Of a stretch of DNA of 43,649 nt, positions 33,493-42,000 are shown piece by piece; positions within the stretch are counted from its first letter, which is position 1; the number at the start of each line of letters is the position of its first letter. A program made the position numbers and the translations under genes. The notes beneath the pieces were generated by a model, which was given only the letters and a program-made list of their open reading frames with translations, was not told the origin of the DNA and ran no database searches. Origin of the DNA: JADLEX01 sp964586775. Lineage in GTDB: Bacteria; Lernaellota; Lernaellaia; JACKCT01. The DNA lies in assembly GCA_964586775.1 (NCBI GenBank), contig CAZPJD010000068.1, positions 1 through 43,649 of the forward strand, given 5' to 3'.

Positions 33493-34526
33493 GGCGCGGC
33501 CTCCGATGCGAAATGGTCGAGCGAGAGTCGCGCGGCGATATTTTCGTGCACCGCGCGCGCGACGAGGTCCATGCCCTCGCCGGTCAGGTGGATGCGATCG
33601 GTGAAGAGCGCCGCCGCGCCGCCGGGATGCGACTGAAACGAGCCCAGCAACGGCACGGCATCGAAGACCCCGCCGATTTCGCCCGCGTGCGTCGCGGCCT
33701 CTTCAAAGCCGCCGTGGCCGCGGGCGATGCCCCGCTCGTCCTGCGTGAGATAATCGACCAACAGGAATTGGCGCACGCCTCGATCCGCGCACCACCGGGC
33801 GAGTTCGACCACCGCGCGCGCGTCGCCGTCGCCCGCGCCGGGGGTGTCGTATCGCGATGGCGCGTCGGGCGCGTCGCTTGCCGTCCACGCCTGTCGCGCG
33901 GCGAGCAGCAGATACAGCGCGCGCGAACGGTACGCGCGAGAGAGCCACACGAATTGCCGCGCGTCCATGGGCGGCGACGGCTCGGGGCTCTCGGCGAAAC
34001 GCGCCGACTCGTGCCAAACGACGACATCGGGCGCGAGGGCCATCCACCGATGCTGGAGCATGCGTTTGCACTGCACGACGTTGTGCCCCGGCGTTCCCGC
34101 GTTGAAGACGGCGAAGCGTACGCCGCCCGGCCCGTCGGCGTCGAGACGGCGTTGCAGCCGGCCCGGCCACGAGTCCTCGAACGAGCGCCCGAATGTGACC
34201 GAGTCGCCCACACACACCACGCGGATTTCGCCAGGCGCTTTGGGCGCCGGGGGCAGAAACGGCGGCTGGCGCGACGCCGGATCCGTCGCGTCGCGCAGGC
34301 GATAGCCCGCGAATTCGTCGGGGATGAACAGATCACGCGCGTGCAGTTCGTAGAGCGACGCGTGCATCAGTGCGGCGTCGGCGTCGAGCCGCGCGTACAG
34401 CGAGCGTCGCAACTCGCCCATTGGCCCGTCGGACATGACGAGCCGCGCGAAGACCTCGGCGAGCGCGAGGGCCGCGACCACAGGAACCCATGCGTAGATC
34501 CAGCGACGGGTCCGACGCGCGGTCAC
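33489..34526 (-). CDS. Membrane-anchored SGNH-hydrolase-like protein (array copy 1, next to selB)
   Basis: The 345-residue product has a membrane helix (WIYAWVPVVAALALAEVFARL), lead-in DEFAGYRLRDATDPASRQPP, block I VVCVGDSVTFGRS (Ser109), NAGTPGHNVVQCKRMLQHRW, LAPDVVVWHESARF and TDRIHLTGEG with Asp310 and His313. The frame runs on to 35198 inside selB in another frame, but GTG 34526 overlaps the selB stop as GTGA and is followed by the basic start and helix, so this start is chosen. It is the first paralogue of the array and couples the whole group to selB. Confidence 0.78.
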   Translation of the reverse strand: MTARRTRRWIYAWVPVVAALALAEVFARLVMSDGPMGELRRSLYARLDADAALMHASLYELHARDLFIPDEFAGYRLRDATDPASRQPPFLPPAPKAPGEIRVVCVGDSVTFGRSFEDSWPGRLQRRLDADGPGGVRFAVFNAGTPGHNVVQCKRMLQHRWMALAPDVVVWHESARFAESPEPSPPMDARQFVWLSRAYRSRALYLLLAARQAWTASDAPDAPSRYDTPGAGDGDARAVVELARWCADRGVRQFLLVDYLTQDERGIARGHGGFEEAATHAGEIGGVFDAVPLLGSFQSHPGGAAALFTDRIHLTGEGMDLVARAVHENIAARLSLDHFASEAAP

Positions 34527-36442
34527 GTCGCCGGCCCGCGAGGCACGCGCCGGTCGCCCACGCGCAGCGTCAGCCGGATCGCGTCGCAGTACTCCAGCAG
34601 TGGAATCGCAAACTTGCGCGAAAGGCCCGTGAGATCCTTGAACGACTGCGCGTCGATCCCTCCGGCCGACGTGAGCCGCGCGCGCACGATCGCGAGCAGG
34701 TCGTCGAGCTTCGCGCGATCGTAGTAGAGCGCGTTCGTCACGCGCACCGCCGCGCCGGTCTTCACCAGATGCGCGATCGCCCGATCCACATCGGCTGCGC
34801 TCGCCGCGAGGCGTTCGGCGATTTCCTTGGGCGTCGGCGGCGCGATGCCTCCGCGCGCGAGCGCGTCCGCCACGCGGTCCGCGAGCGTCGCCATCGCCTC
34901 GCCCGCGAACGCCGCGCGGTGCCCTGCGCGCCGCACCGTGTCGCCGTCGACGTCGATCTCGCCCGCCTTCTGCAGCGCCGCCAGAGCGCGCGCGAGCAGG
35001 CGCGGCGGCGTGCCGTGCAGTACCCGCGCCGCGAGATCGCCGCGCGTCGGCCCCGGGGATTCGGGGGACTCGCGGTGGTGCGCGTCGAGGCGCGATCGCA
35101 CATCGTCGCAAAGCGCGGCGAACACGGTCTGGCCCACGCACCGCTCGCCGCCGTCGTCGAAACGCACCAGCGCGCCGGACGACAACATCCGCCCGCACGC
35201 GGCGTCGAGGTCTTTTTGCGTCGCGCCGACGAGGCCGCGCAGCTCGGCGAGCGCGATGCCGCGCGCCCCGGCGCGCCGGGCGAGCACCGCGAGCCGGTCC
35301 TCGACCGATCCCTTTTCGAGCACCGCGAGGTCGGCGAGTACGGCGTCCAGCGGGCGGCGGTATTTCGCGGCGTGCGTGTGAACGACCGCGCCGCCGCCAA
35401 TGGTGACGAGCGGCGACCAGGACCTCAGCACAAAACGATCGCCGGGCAGCAGCACCATCGGGTGCTCGAGCCGAAGCTGCGCCACATGCTCGCCGCCGGG
35501 CTCGATCTCGTCGGCCGAAAGCGGAATCACGCGCGCGGCCGCGTCGCTGGTGTGGGAATGAAAGCGCACGCGGGCGCGGCGTTTAAGCGCGCGCGGCGCG
35601 CTGGGCAGCAGGCGCAGACGCACGTCGATCATCGAGGTCGGCTCGATCGTCCCGGGCCTCGCCACCACCTGCCCGCGACGCACCTCGTCGCGCGGGGTCC
35701 CTTGCAGGTTGATCGCCGTGCGCTGCCCCGCGTCGGCGCGATCCACCGCCGCGCCGTGCACCTGCAGGCCGCGAATGCGTGTCGCGGGGCCGTCCGGGAG
35801 CACGACGACGTCGTCGCCGACGCCGAGAGCGCCGCTGGCGAGCGTACCCGTCACGACGGTGCCGAAGCCTTTCATGGTGAAGACGCGGTCGATGGGCAGG
35901 CGCGTCAGATCGCTCGGACTTTTGGGCGCGACGCGCGATGCGACATCCGCCAGTGCGGCGACGAGCTGGTCTCGGCCCTCGCTGGTCAACGACGAAACGG
36001 GCACGACCGGCGCTTCGCCCAGAAAACTCCCCGCGACGAAATCGGCCACGTCGGCGCGCGCGAGCTCGAGCAGATCGGGATCGACCAGATCGGCCTTGGT
36101 GAGCGCGACCAGCCCCGCGCGCACGCCGAGCAGGCGGCAGATGTCGAAGTGCTCGCGCGTCTGCGGCATCACGCCCTCGTCGGCGGCGACGATGAGCATG
36201 ACGAGATCGATGCCCGCCGCGCCCGCGACCATCGTGTGCACAAAACGCTCATGGCCGGGCACGTCGACGATGCCGAGCCGCACCCCGCCCGGCAGGTCGA
36301 GCGACGCGAATCCGAGTTCGATGGTGATGCCGCGCGCCTTCTCCTCGGGCAGCCGGTCGCAGTCGACTCCGGTCAGCAGACGCACCAGCGAAGTCTTGCC
36401 GTGGTCGATGTGCCCCGCGGTGCCGAGGATCAGGTGCTTCAT
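34523..36442 (-). CDS. selB: Selenocysteine-specific elongation factor SelB
   Basis: The 639-residue product starts with a translational GTPase domain: GTAGHIDHGKTSL (G1, about 7-19), EEKARGITIELGFASLDL (G2 region), DVPGHE at 60-65 (G3) and TKAD at 115-118 (G4). Two beta-barrel domains follow (RVFTMKGFGTVVTGTL; DRFVLRSWSPLVTIGGG), and the C-terminal 250 residues form winged-helix repeats ending with FKDLTGLSRKFAIPLLEYCD, the typical SelB tail that binds the SECIS element. SelB delivers selenocysteinyl-tRNA to UGA codons. Its presence implies selenoproteins, selA, selC and selD elsewhere in the genome; none is in this window. ATG 36442 opens the conserved domain. It is the first gene of the coupled array. 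Confidence 0.95.
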   Translation of the reverse strand: MKHLILGTAGHIDHGKTSLVRLLTGVDCDRLPEEKARGITIELGFASLDLPGGVRLGIVDVPGHERFVHTMVAGAAGIDLVMLIVAADEGVMPQTREHFDICRLLGVRAGLVALTKADLVDPDLLELARADVADFVAGSFLGEAPVVPVSSLTSEGRDQLVAALADVASRVAPKSPSDLTRLPIDRVFTMKGFGTVVTGTLASGALGVGDDVVVLPDGPATRIRGLQVHGAAVDRADAGQRTAINLQGTPRDEVRRGQVVARPGTIEPTSMIDVRLRLLPSAPRALKRRARVRFHSHTSDAAARVIPLSADEIEPGGEHVAQLRLEHPMVLLPGDRFVLRSWSPLVTIGGGAVVHTHAAKYRRPLDAVLADLAVLEKGSVEDRLAVLARRAGARGIALAELRGLVGATQKDLDAACGRMLSSGALVRFDDGGERCVGQTVFAALCDDVRSRLDAHHRESPESPGPTRGDLAARVLHGTPPRLLARALAALQKAGEIDVDGDTVRRAGHRAAFAGEAMATLADRVADALARGGIAPPTPKEIAERLAASAADVDRAIAHLVKTGAAVRVTNALYYDRAKLDDLLAIVRARLTSAGGIDAQSFKDLTGLSRKFAIPLLEYCDAIRLTLRVGDRRVPRGPAT

Positions 36443-36525
36443 GGCGTGGACGGCCGCTCCGGACTTCGCATGCGTGATTCGGGGATTCGTCGCACGAAAG
36501 TATGCCCCGCGCGGCAAGGGGCGTC

Positions 36526-36556
36526 AAAGAAAACGGCGGGGACGAATCCCCGCCGT
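36526..36556 (-). terminator. Rho-independent terminator after the TolB/OmpA-like gene
   Basis: Perfect 10-bp stem ACGGCGGGGA / TCCCCGCCGT with, on the minus strand, a TTCG tetraloop and a TTTTCTTT tract. It lies about 20 bases after the stop of the 36578 gene and separates it from selB. Confidence 0.88.
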
Positions 36557-36577
36557 CGTCGAATTCCCGTTTGTCGC

Positions 36578-38077
36578 TTACTGGATCAGGTGGATCTCGA
36601 TGCGGTTGTTGTTGGCGCGGCCCGACGCCGTCGAGTTGGAGTCGATGGGATTCGCCTTGCCGTATCCGATCGACATGAGCCTCGTCGATTCGATGCCGCG
36701 CTGGATGAAGTAGCTCTTCACTGCGTCGGCGCGGGACTGCGTGAGCTTGAGCGCCGCCGCGTCGGATTTCTGCCCGTCGGTGAACGAGCGGACCTCGATG
36801 GTGCCGCTCGTCGATTTCACCTTGTCCAGCACCTGGTCGAGCTGGAAGAACGAATCCGGCTTCACCTGATTTCCGGCCGTGAACTCGATGTAGAGTGTCA
36901 CGCCGCCCGCCAGCGGGTTCTTGTCCGGGCAACCGTCGTCGTCCTGATACCCGTTCTTGTCCTCGGCCTCTTTCGGGCACTTGTCCTGCGCGTCGGCCAC
37001 GCCGTCGTTGTCGTTGTCGGGATCGGGGCAGCCGTCCTCGTCCTGATAGCCGTCCATGTCCTCGGGCTGATCGGGGCACTTGTCGGTCTTGTCGGCCACA
37101 CCGTCCTTATCGGCGTCCACTGGAACCGGCTCGTAACCCGCCGGCTTGAACTTCCAGATGTCGTAGTCGCCCGAGCGCTCGGAGTGGAAATAGATGAATC
37201 CGTCGATGCCCCACGACGGGCCGCCGTCGAGCCCCTCTTCGGTGGTGAGCTGCGTCAGGCCCGTGCCGTCGGCGTTCATCATCCACAGGTTCCAGTCCTT
37301 GTTCACGTACGACGTGAACGCGATCTTGCGCCCGTCGGGGCTCCACGTCGGTTCGATGTCCGGCGCCTCGGGGCGGCTGGTGAGCTGCAACAGGCCCGAG
37401 CCGTCGGGCTTGATCGAATAGATCTCGTAGTTGCCCGTCACGTTGCTGGCGAAGGCGATGCGCTCGCCGTCGGGCGACCACGTGGGGTTGATGCCCTTGA
37501 TGAGCTGCGTGAGGCCGGAACCGTCGGGATTCACGAACCAGATGTACGGCATCTCGTCGTCGAAGACGCGGATCCAGCGCTCGCCGTCGTCGCGCATCTT
37601 CACGTTTTCCTCGTTCTCCATTGCGCAGAAGACCACCCGGCCCGAGGTGGGATTCGCCTCGGCGTCGAAGTCCGCCGTCTTGCCGCGCGAGATCTGCTGG
37701 TCGCCGCCGACGCGCAGGCTCTTGAGCCACACGCCGCGCATCTCCTGCCGGAATGAATCGAAGAGGAAGCCCTCGTCGCCCTTGAGCCACGCGGCGTTGT
37801 TGTTGTCCTCTTCGTCGGTGGTCTGACGGCGGGGAACGCCGTCGGGCTTCATCAGGATGACCTCGAAGTTCTTTTCCTTGAACGACTCGAACACGATGGC
37901 GACCTGCGTCTTGGCCGCGTTGGGGTAGAGATCGACGTCCTTGTCCTTCGTGAGCTGCGAAAGACCCGTGACGATGCCGGTTTGCGCCCACGCCGCCCCC
38001 GCGAACGCCATGTCCGCGACGAACGCGACCGCGACGAGCGCGACCACGACACAAATCCCATGACCGATGCGTCTCAT
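36578..38077 (-). CDS. TolB-like propeller / thrombospondin-3 / OmpA-domain protein
   Basis: The 499-residue product has a signal peptide ending AAWAQT, a TolB/PD40-type beta-propeller (about 35-315; repeats such as NPTWSPDGERIAFASNVTGNYEI, EPTWSPDGRKIAFTSYVNKDWNLW), two acidic calcium-binding thrombospondin type 3 repeats (about 319-388; DADKDGVADKTDKCPDQPED, DNDNDGVADAQDKCPKEAED) and a C-terminal OmpA peptidoglycan-binding domain (LTQSRADAVKSYFIQRGIES; SGRANNNRIEI). This looks like a fused TolB-Pal-type envelope protein in the periplasm. ATG 38077 has GGAGG six bases upstream. It has its own promoter and terminator, so it is a single transcription unit divergent from the Ser/Thr kinase. Confidence 0.88.
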   Translation of the reverse strand: MRRIGHGICVVVALVAVAFVADMAFAGAAWAQTGIVTGLSQLTKDKDVDLYPNAAKTQVAIVFESFKEKNFEVILMKPDGVPRRQTTDEEDNNNAAWLKGDEGFLFDSFRQEMRGVWLKSLRVGGDQQISRGKTADFDAEANPTSGRVVFCAMENEENVKMRDDGERWIRVFDDEMPYIWFVNPDGSGLTQLIKGINPTWSPDGERIAFASNVTGNYEIYSIKPDGSGLLQLTSRPEAPDIEPTWSPDGRKIAFTSYVNKDWNLWMMNADGTGLTQLTTEEGLDGGPSWGIDGFIYFHSERSGDYDIWKFKPAGYEPVPVDADKDGVADKTDKCPDQPEDMDGYQDEDGCPDPDNDNDGVADAQDKCPKEAEDKNGYQDDDGCPDKNPLAGGVTLYIEFTAGNQVKPDSFFQLDQVLDKVKSTSGTIEVRSFTDGQKSDAAALKLTQSRADAVKSYFIQRGIESTRLMSIGYGKANPIDSNSTASGRANNNRIEIHLIQ

Positions 38078-38155
38078 GAGCCGCCTCCAATCCCTTCCGT
38101 GAGCCGGGGTCGATACCCCGACGAGAGCGATGAAATATGCCCCGAATGGATGCGG

Positions 38156-38185
38156 ATGCTAGTCAATGCCCGCCCGCGCTGTCAA
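38156..38185 (-). promoter_or_regulatory. Promoter for the TolB/OmpA-like gene
   Basis: Minus strand TTGACA (38185-38180), 18-base spacer, TAGCAT (38161-38156), preceded by a T-run acting as an UP-like element. Predicted leader about 70 bases. The 326-base gap 38078-38403 holds this and the kinase promoter and nothing else that I can see. Confidence 0.6.
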
Positions 38186-38276
38186 GAAAAAACGGCATTT
38201 TCGCCCGGTTCCGGCGCTGTCGGTCGGGCGCGCGCCGACGTGCGGCCACGCGCCTCCACCTACGCCCCCGCGTTGC

Positions 38277-38305
38277 TTGACAGCCCAGGGGGCCGTTTCT
38301 AGCAT
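38277..38305 (+). promoter_or_regulatory. Promoter for the Ser/Thr kinase gene
   Basis: TTGACA (38277-38282), 17-base spacer, TAGCAT (38300-38305). It gives a leader of about 90 bases before ATG 38404. Both hexamers are identical to those of the divergent promoter 90 bases away. Confidence 0.6.
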
Positions 38306-38403
38306 CGCGCCACGCCCGCCCGATTGGTCGTGGAAATCGCGCGTCACCGGATGCGTCGCCGCGTCGGCGAGGCGGATCTCCTTGTGCGAAACCAGAAGCG
38401 GCG

Positions 38404-40200
38404 ATGACCGATTCCACCGACCGAAAACCCGTCCCGCCCGGCCCGCCGGACCCCCGGCCCGCCGGCCCCGTCGGCCCCGGCACGGTACTCGACGGCAAGT
38501 ACGAAATCATCCGCAAGGTCGGCGAGGGTGGCATGGGCGCGGTCTACGAGGCCCGCGAGCTCGATCCCGCCATGGACCGCACGGTGGCCGTCAAGGTGCT
38601 GCCCTACGACCTGATGCGCCGCGACCCGACCCTCGAGCGCCGCTTCCGCTCCGAAGTCCGCATCGCCACGCGCATGGACCACCCCAACATCATCCCGATC
38701 TACAACGTCGGCCAGCACGGCCCGCTGCCGTATTTCGTGATGAAGTACGTCAAGGGCAAGACCCTGCGCGAGCTGCTGCCCGGTACGCTCGGCCTCGAGG
38801 TGGACGAGCTCGTCTCGATCGCGCAGCAGATCGGCCGCGCGCTGCGGCATATCCACGAAAACGGCGCGATCCACCGCGACATCAAGGCCAACAACATCAT
38901 GGTCGACGCGGCGGGGCACGCCACGCTCATGGACTTCGGCATCTCGAAGAGCGACGACTCGACCTTCGTGACCGCGAGCGGCGAGATCATGGGCACCGGG
39001 CCCTACCTCGCGCCCGAGCAATGGGACGGCCACACCGATCACCGCGCCGATATCTTCGCCTACGGCGTGGTGCTCTACGAGATCGCGACGGGCAAGCTGC
39101 CGTTTCAGGGCAAGACGATCCCCGAGCTGATGAACGCGATCCTGAACAAGAACCCCGCGCCGGTGACGAAGTTCCGCCCCGATCTGCCCGAAGCCTTTGC
39201 GAAGACGGTCATGCGCTGCCTGGAAAAGGACCCGAACCGGCGGTTGCAGACGATGCTCGACGTGCTCATGTCGCTCGAAGGCAAGGCCGTCGAGTCGCCC
39301 GAGCCCGACGTGCCGACCGAAATGATCGCGACGCGCCCGCCCGCGGGCACCGAGCCCGTCGGCGACGTGACGCGCGCGCTCAAGGATTGGGAGCGACGTC
39401 GCGAAGCCGCGCCGGAAAACCCCGAGACGCGCGAGGCGTTCGAGAAATATACCGAGCTGGCCGAGCGCGAAGAGCAGGTCATCGTCGCCGCCCGCGAGGC
39501 GCTCGACGCGCGCGACCGAAAGCGCGCCGAGAAGGTCCTCGACGATTTCCTCAAGGCGAACGCCTCGCGGCGTGTTTCGCGGTTTCGCGAGGACCTCGAT
39601 CTGCTCGAGCTCAAGACCGAGCGTTTGATGGAGCAGGCGAAGCGGCTCGAAAACGATGGTCAAGGGCCGCGCGCGGTCGAGCTTTACCGCCGGGTGCTCG
39701 AAAAAGAGCCCGGCCACGCCGGGGCAAAGGCCGCCATCGAGCGCATCGACGCCGCGAAACGCCGGGGGCGGCCGGCGCCGAAGCGCGAGGGGCGAAGCGT
39801 CGTCGCGAGCACGATGACGTGGGCTCTGCGCGCCTCGGTCGTGCTGGTCGTTCTCGCGATTTTTCTCCCCAAGTTTTCGCCGCGCGCGGGCAGCGCCATG
39901 TTCGAGACGCTGGGCGACGTGACCGGTGCGATCGGTCTGAAGGCGTCGCCGAAATTCGCGAGCGCCTTCGACCTCTACGGCCGCGCGCTCAAGTACAAAG
40001 CCGCCCCAGAGGGCGACCACCTGCGCGAAAAGCGCGAAGCCATCGTGCGTCACTTCGTCGAACTCGGCGATCAGGCGATGACGCAGAACTTCCCGCAACT
40101 CGCCGCCGACAACTACGCCGTCGCCGCGCGGCTCGATCCCGACGACAAGTCGGCGCAAAACAAGCTCAAGCACGCGCAGGCCGCCGCGGCCAAACCCTGA
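38404..40200 (+). CDS. Eukaryote-like Ser/Thr protein kinase with helical-repeat region and membrane helix
   Basis: The 598-residue product has a Pro-rich start, a Hanks-type kinase domain (about 33-295) and a long C-terminal region. Kinase motifs: VGEGGMGAV (P-loop, about 39-47), catalytic Lys64 in VAVKVL, Glu84, HRDIKANN (Asp159; the usual HRDLKPxN has Ala for Pro), DFG at 177-179 and APE at 203-205. The next 170 residues are charged and helical, with a TPR-like unit (GPRAVELYRRVLEKEPGHAGAK). One membrane helix (about 470-490) is followed by another TPR-like part outside (SAFDLYGRALKYKA; LAADNYAVAARLDPDDKSAQ). It likely senses an envelope signal and phosphorylates cytoplasmic targets. The divergent TolB/OmpA gene shares its promoter style. 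Confidence 0.9.
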   Translation: MTDSTDRKPVPPGPPDPRPAGPVGPGTVLDGKYEIIRKVGEGGMGAVYEARELDPAMDRTVAVKVLPYDLMRRDPTLERRFRSEVRIATRMDHPNIIPIYNVGQHGPLPYFVMKYVKGKTLRELLPGTLGLEVDELVSIAQQIGRALRHIHENGAIHRDIKANNIMVDAAGHATLMDFGISKSDDSTFVTASGEIMGTGPYLAPEQWDGHTDHRADIFAYGVVLYEIATGKLPFQGKTIPELMNAILNKNPAPVTKFRPDLPEAFAKTVMRCLEKDPNRRLQTMLDVLMSLEGKAVESPEPDVPTEMIATRPPAGTEPVGDVTRALKDWERRREAAPENPETREAFEKYTELAEREEQVIVAAREALDARDRKRAEKVLDDFLKANASRRVSRFREDLDLLELKTERLMEQAKRLENDGQGPRAVELYRRVLEKEPGHAGAKAAIERIDAAKRRGRPAPKREGRSVVASTMTWALRASVVLVVLAIFLPKFSPRAGSAMFETLGDVTGAIGLKASPKFASAFDLYGRALKYKAAPEGDHLREKREAIVRHFVELGDQAMTQNFPQLAADNYAVAARLDPDDKSAQNKLKHAQAAAAKP

Positions 40201-40264
40201 GCGGCGATGGCTCCATGACCGCGAACGCCTGTTTCTTCTCCATATAACCGTGTATCACGTGGCG

Positions 40265-41848
40265 ATGCCCATCCGTCGCTTAGCTCTCGCCGCGCTGGCC
40301 GCGCTGGTCGCTTTCGCGCCGCGAGTCGCCGCCGCGCAACCCGCGCCGATCCGCGCCGTCGTGTACTTCGACAACGAATCGGGCGAGGGCTTCGGGCTCA
40401 ACTTCGCGAACCGGCTCTACAATCTGGTCGGCCATTTCACCACCGACATCGCGGTGCGCGAAGTGGGCGCTTATCAGCCGGGCGACATGGCGGACTTCGA
40501 TTTCGCGCTTTACATGGGCTACGAGGACCGCGTGCTGCCCGACGCCTTTCTCGCAGACGTTTCCGCCGGGCTCGCCCGCGTGATGTGGGTGTCGGGCAAT
40601 TTCTTTCAGTGGACCGAGTACGCCGGCGAGCACAACGCGCAGGGCGTGTGGGGCGGGCAGCTCGAGGACGACGCCCTCTTCGACCGCGTCGCGTACAAGG
40701 GGCGGCGGCTGCGTCGCGCGGGCGATCTGGCGCGCTTTCAGCTCTCCGTCGATCCCGGCGCGCAGGTGCTCGCCGAGCTGGCGTCGAGCGATTCGAGCGC
40801 CAAGACGCCGTACTTCGCGTGCGGGCCGACGCTGTGCTACATCGCCGACAACCCCTTCCCCGACGACTGGCGCGACGCGCGCTCCATCGTCTTCGCCGAT
40901 CTGCTCCACGAGTTCTTTTATACCGGCGTCACCGAGCATCGCCGCGCGCTCGTGCGGCTCGAAGACCTCGCGCCGGGCGTGTCGGATCTCGCGGCGCTCG
41001 ACGAGTGGACGGACGAACTCGAATCGCGGGGAACTCCGTTTTCGATGGGCGTGGTCCCCGTCTTCGTGGATCCGAACGGCAAGTACTACTCCGCGGGCAC
41101 GCGGTACACCTACGCCGAGGACGACGCGTTCTTCGACGCCGTCGAGCGCGGACGCGCGCGCGGTGGATCGATCGTCATGCACGGTTACACGCACCAGCAC
41201 GACGGCGGCGTTTCGCGCGAAGACTGGGAATTTGTGGTGGACGGCTCCAACGTACCGCTGCCCGCCGATGGCGCGAACTGGGCTCGCGGGCGGGTGGAAT
41301 CGGGCCTTGCGCAGTTCGCCGCGCGCGGGCGGCGGCCCCGCGTGTGGGAGACGCCGCACTACGCGGCGTCGCCCGGCGACTATGCGGTCTTCGGCGAGTA
41401 CTTCGACGCGATCTTCGAATCGCAGCTCGTCTTCTCGGCGCTGCCCGGCGAGGCGATCTTCGGCGAGTTTCTCTCGCCGTCCACGCAGTTCATCCCCTTC
41501 GAGCTGCACGTCGGCTCCAACGGCGAGGCGGTGGTCCCCGAAAACCTGGGCTATTTCGATTTCACCTCGCCCGAGGCGTCGGTGGACGAGATGCTGCTGC
41601 GCGCCGACGAACTGACCGTGCTGCGCGACGCGGTGGCGTCGTTTTATTTTCACCACGACCTGGTGCCGCCCGACGCGGTGCGCGAGATTCTCGATCGCCT
41701 TTCGGAACTCGATTACGAATTCGCGTCGCTCTCGGATTTCGTCCCCGGCGCGGACGACATCGAGATCGATCCCGTGCCGCTCCCCGACGACGATGAAGAC
41801 TCCGCCGAGGATGAGGACGACGAACCCGCATCAAGGTGCGGTTGCTGA
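40265..41848 (+). CDS. Secreted DUF2334-type (deacetylase-like) protein
   Basis: The 527-residue product has a signal peptide (MPIRRLALAALAALVAF, ending near VAAAQP). A first domain of about 170 residues is unrecognised (AVVYFDNESGEGFGLNFANR). The DUF2334 region follows: HRRALVRLEDLAPGVSDLAAL, with Arg-x-Glu-Asp as the metal-binding position of this deacetylase-like family, then RGTPFSMGVVPVF, IVMHGYTHQHDG (His pair) and PRVWETPHYAASPGDY. The fold resembles polysaccharide deacetylases but the substrate is unknown. The tail is acidic (LPDDDEDSAEDEDDEP) and ends ASRCGC. GTG codons at 40250 and 40259 are alternative starts. It follows the kinase by 64 bases and may share its transcript. Confidence 0.75.
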   Translation: MPIRRLALAALAALVAFAPRVAAAQPAPIRAVVYFDNESGEGFGLNFANRLYNLVGHFTTDIAVREVGAYQPGDMADFDFALYMGYEDRVLPDAFLADVSAGLARVMWVSGNFFQWTEYAGEHNAQGVWGGQLEDDALFDRVAYKGRRLRRAGDLARFQLSVDPGAQVLAELASSDSSAKTPYFACGPTLCYIADNPFPDDWRDARSIVFADLLHEFFYTGVTEHRRALVRLEDLAPGVSDLAALDEWTDELESRGTPFSMGVVPVFVDPNGKYYSAGTRYTYAEDDAFFDAVERGRARGGSIVMHGYTHQHDGGVSREDWEFVVDGSNVPLPADGANWARGRVESGLAQFAARGRRPRVWETPHYAASPGDYAVFGEYFDAIFESQLVFSALPGEAIFGEFLSPSTQFIPFELHVGSNGEAVVPENLGYFDFTSPEASVDEMLLRADELTVLRDAVASFYFHHDLVPPDAVREILDRLSELDYEFASLSDFVPGADDIEIDPVPLPDDDEDSAEDEDDEPASRCGC

Positions 41849-42000
41849 AGAAGCATTCGGATAACCCGCCCTGCGTCATTTGCCGCTTCCCGACGCGACT
41901 TGCGCTTTGCGTTCGCGCGCCCATTCGCGCGACAATCCCCTCGTCGAACATCCCCGCGCGCGGCGTGGGGCAAATGAAAAACATCGAACGGGAGAAAGCC

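Noticed and set aside
34490..37756. A 1088-codon plus-strand open frame opposite selB and the TolB/OmpA-like gene
   Set aside because: It is antisense to two well-supported genes, is rich in Arg/His/Ala as expected for the complement of high-G+C genes, and has no domain signature.
38344..40173. A 609-codon minus-strand open frame opposite the Ser/Thr kinase
   Set aside because: The kinase strand has all kinase motifs in order; the opposite frame is a composition artefact.
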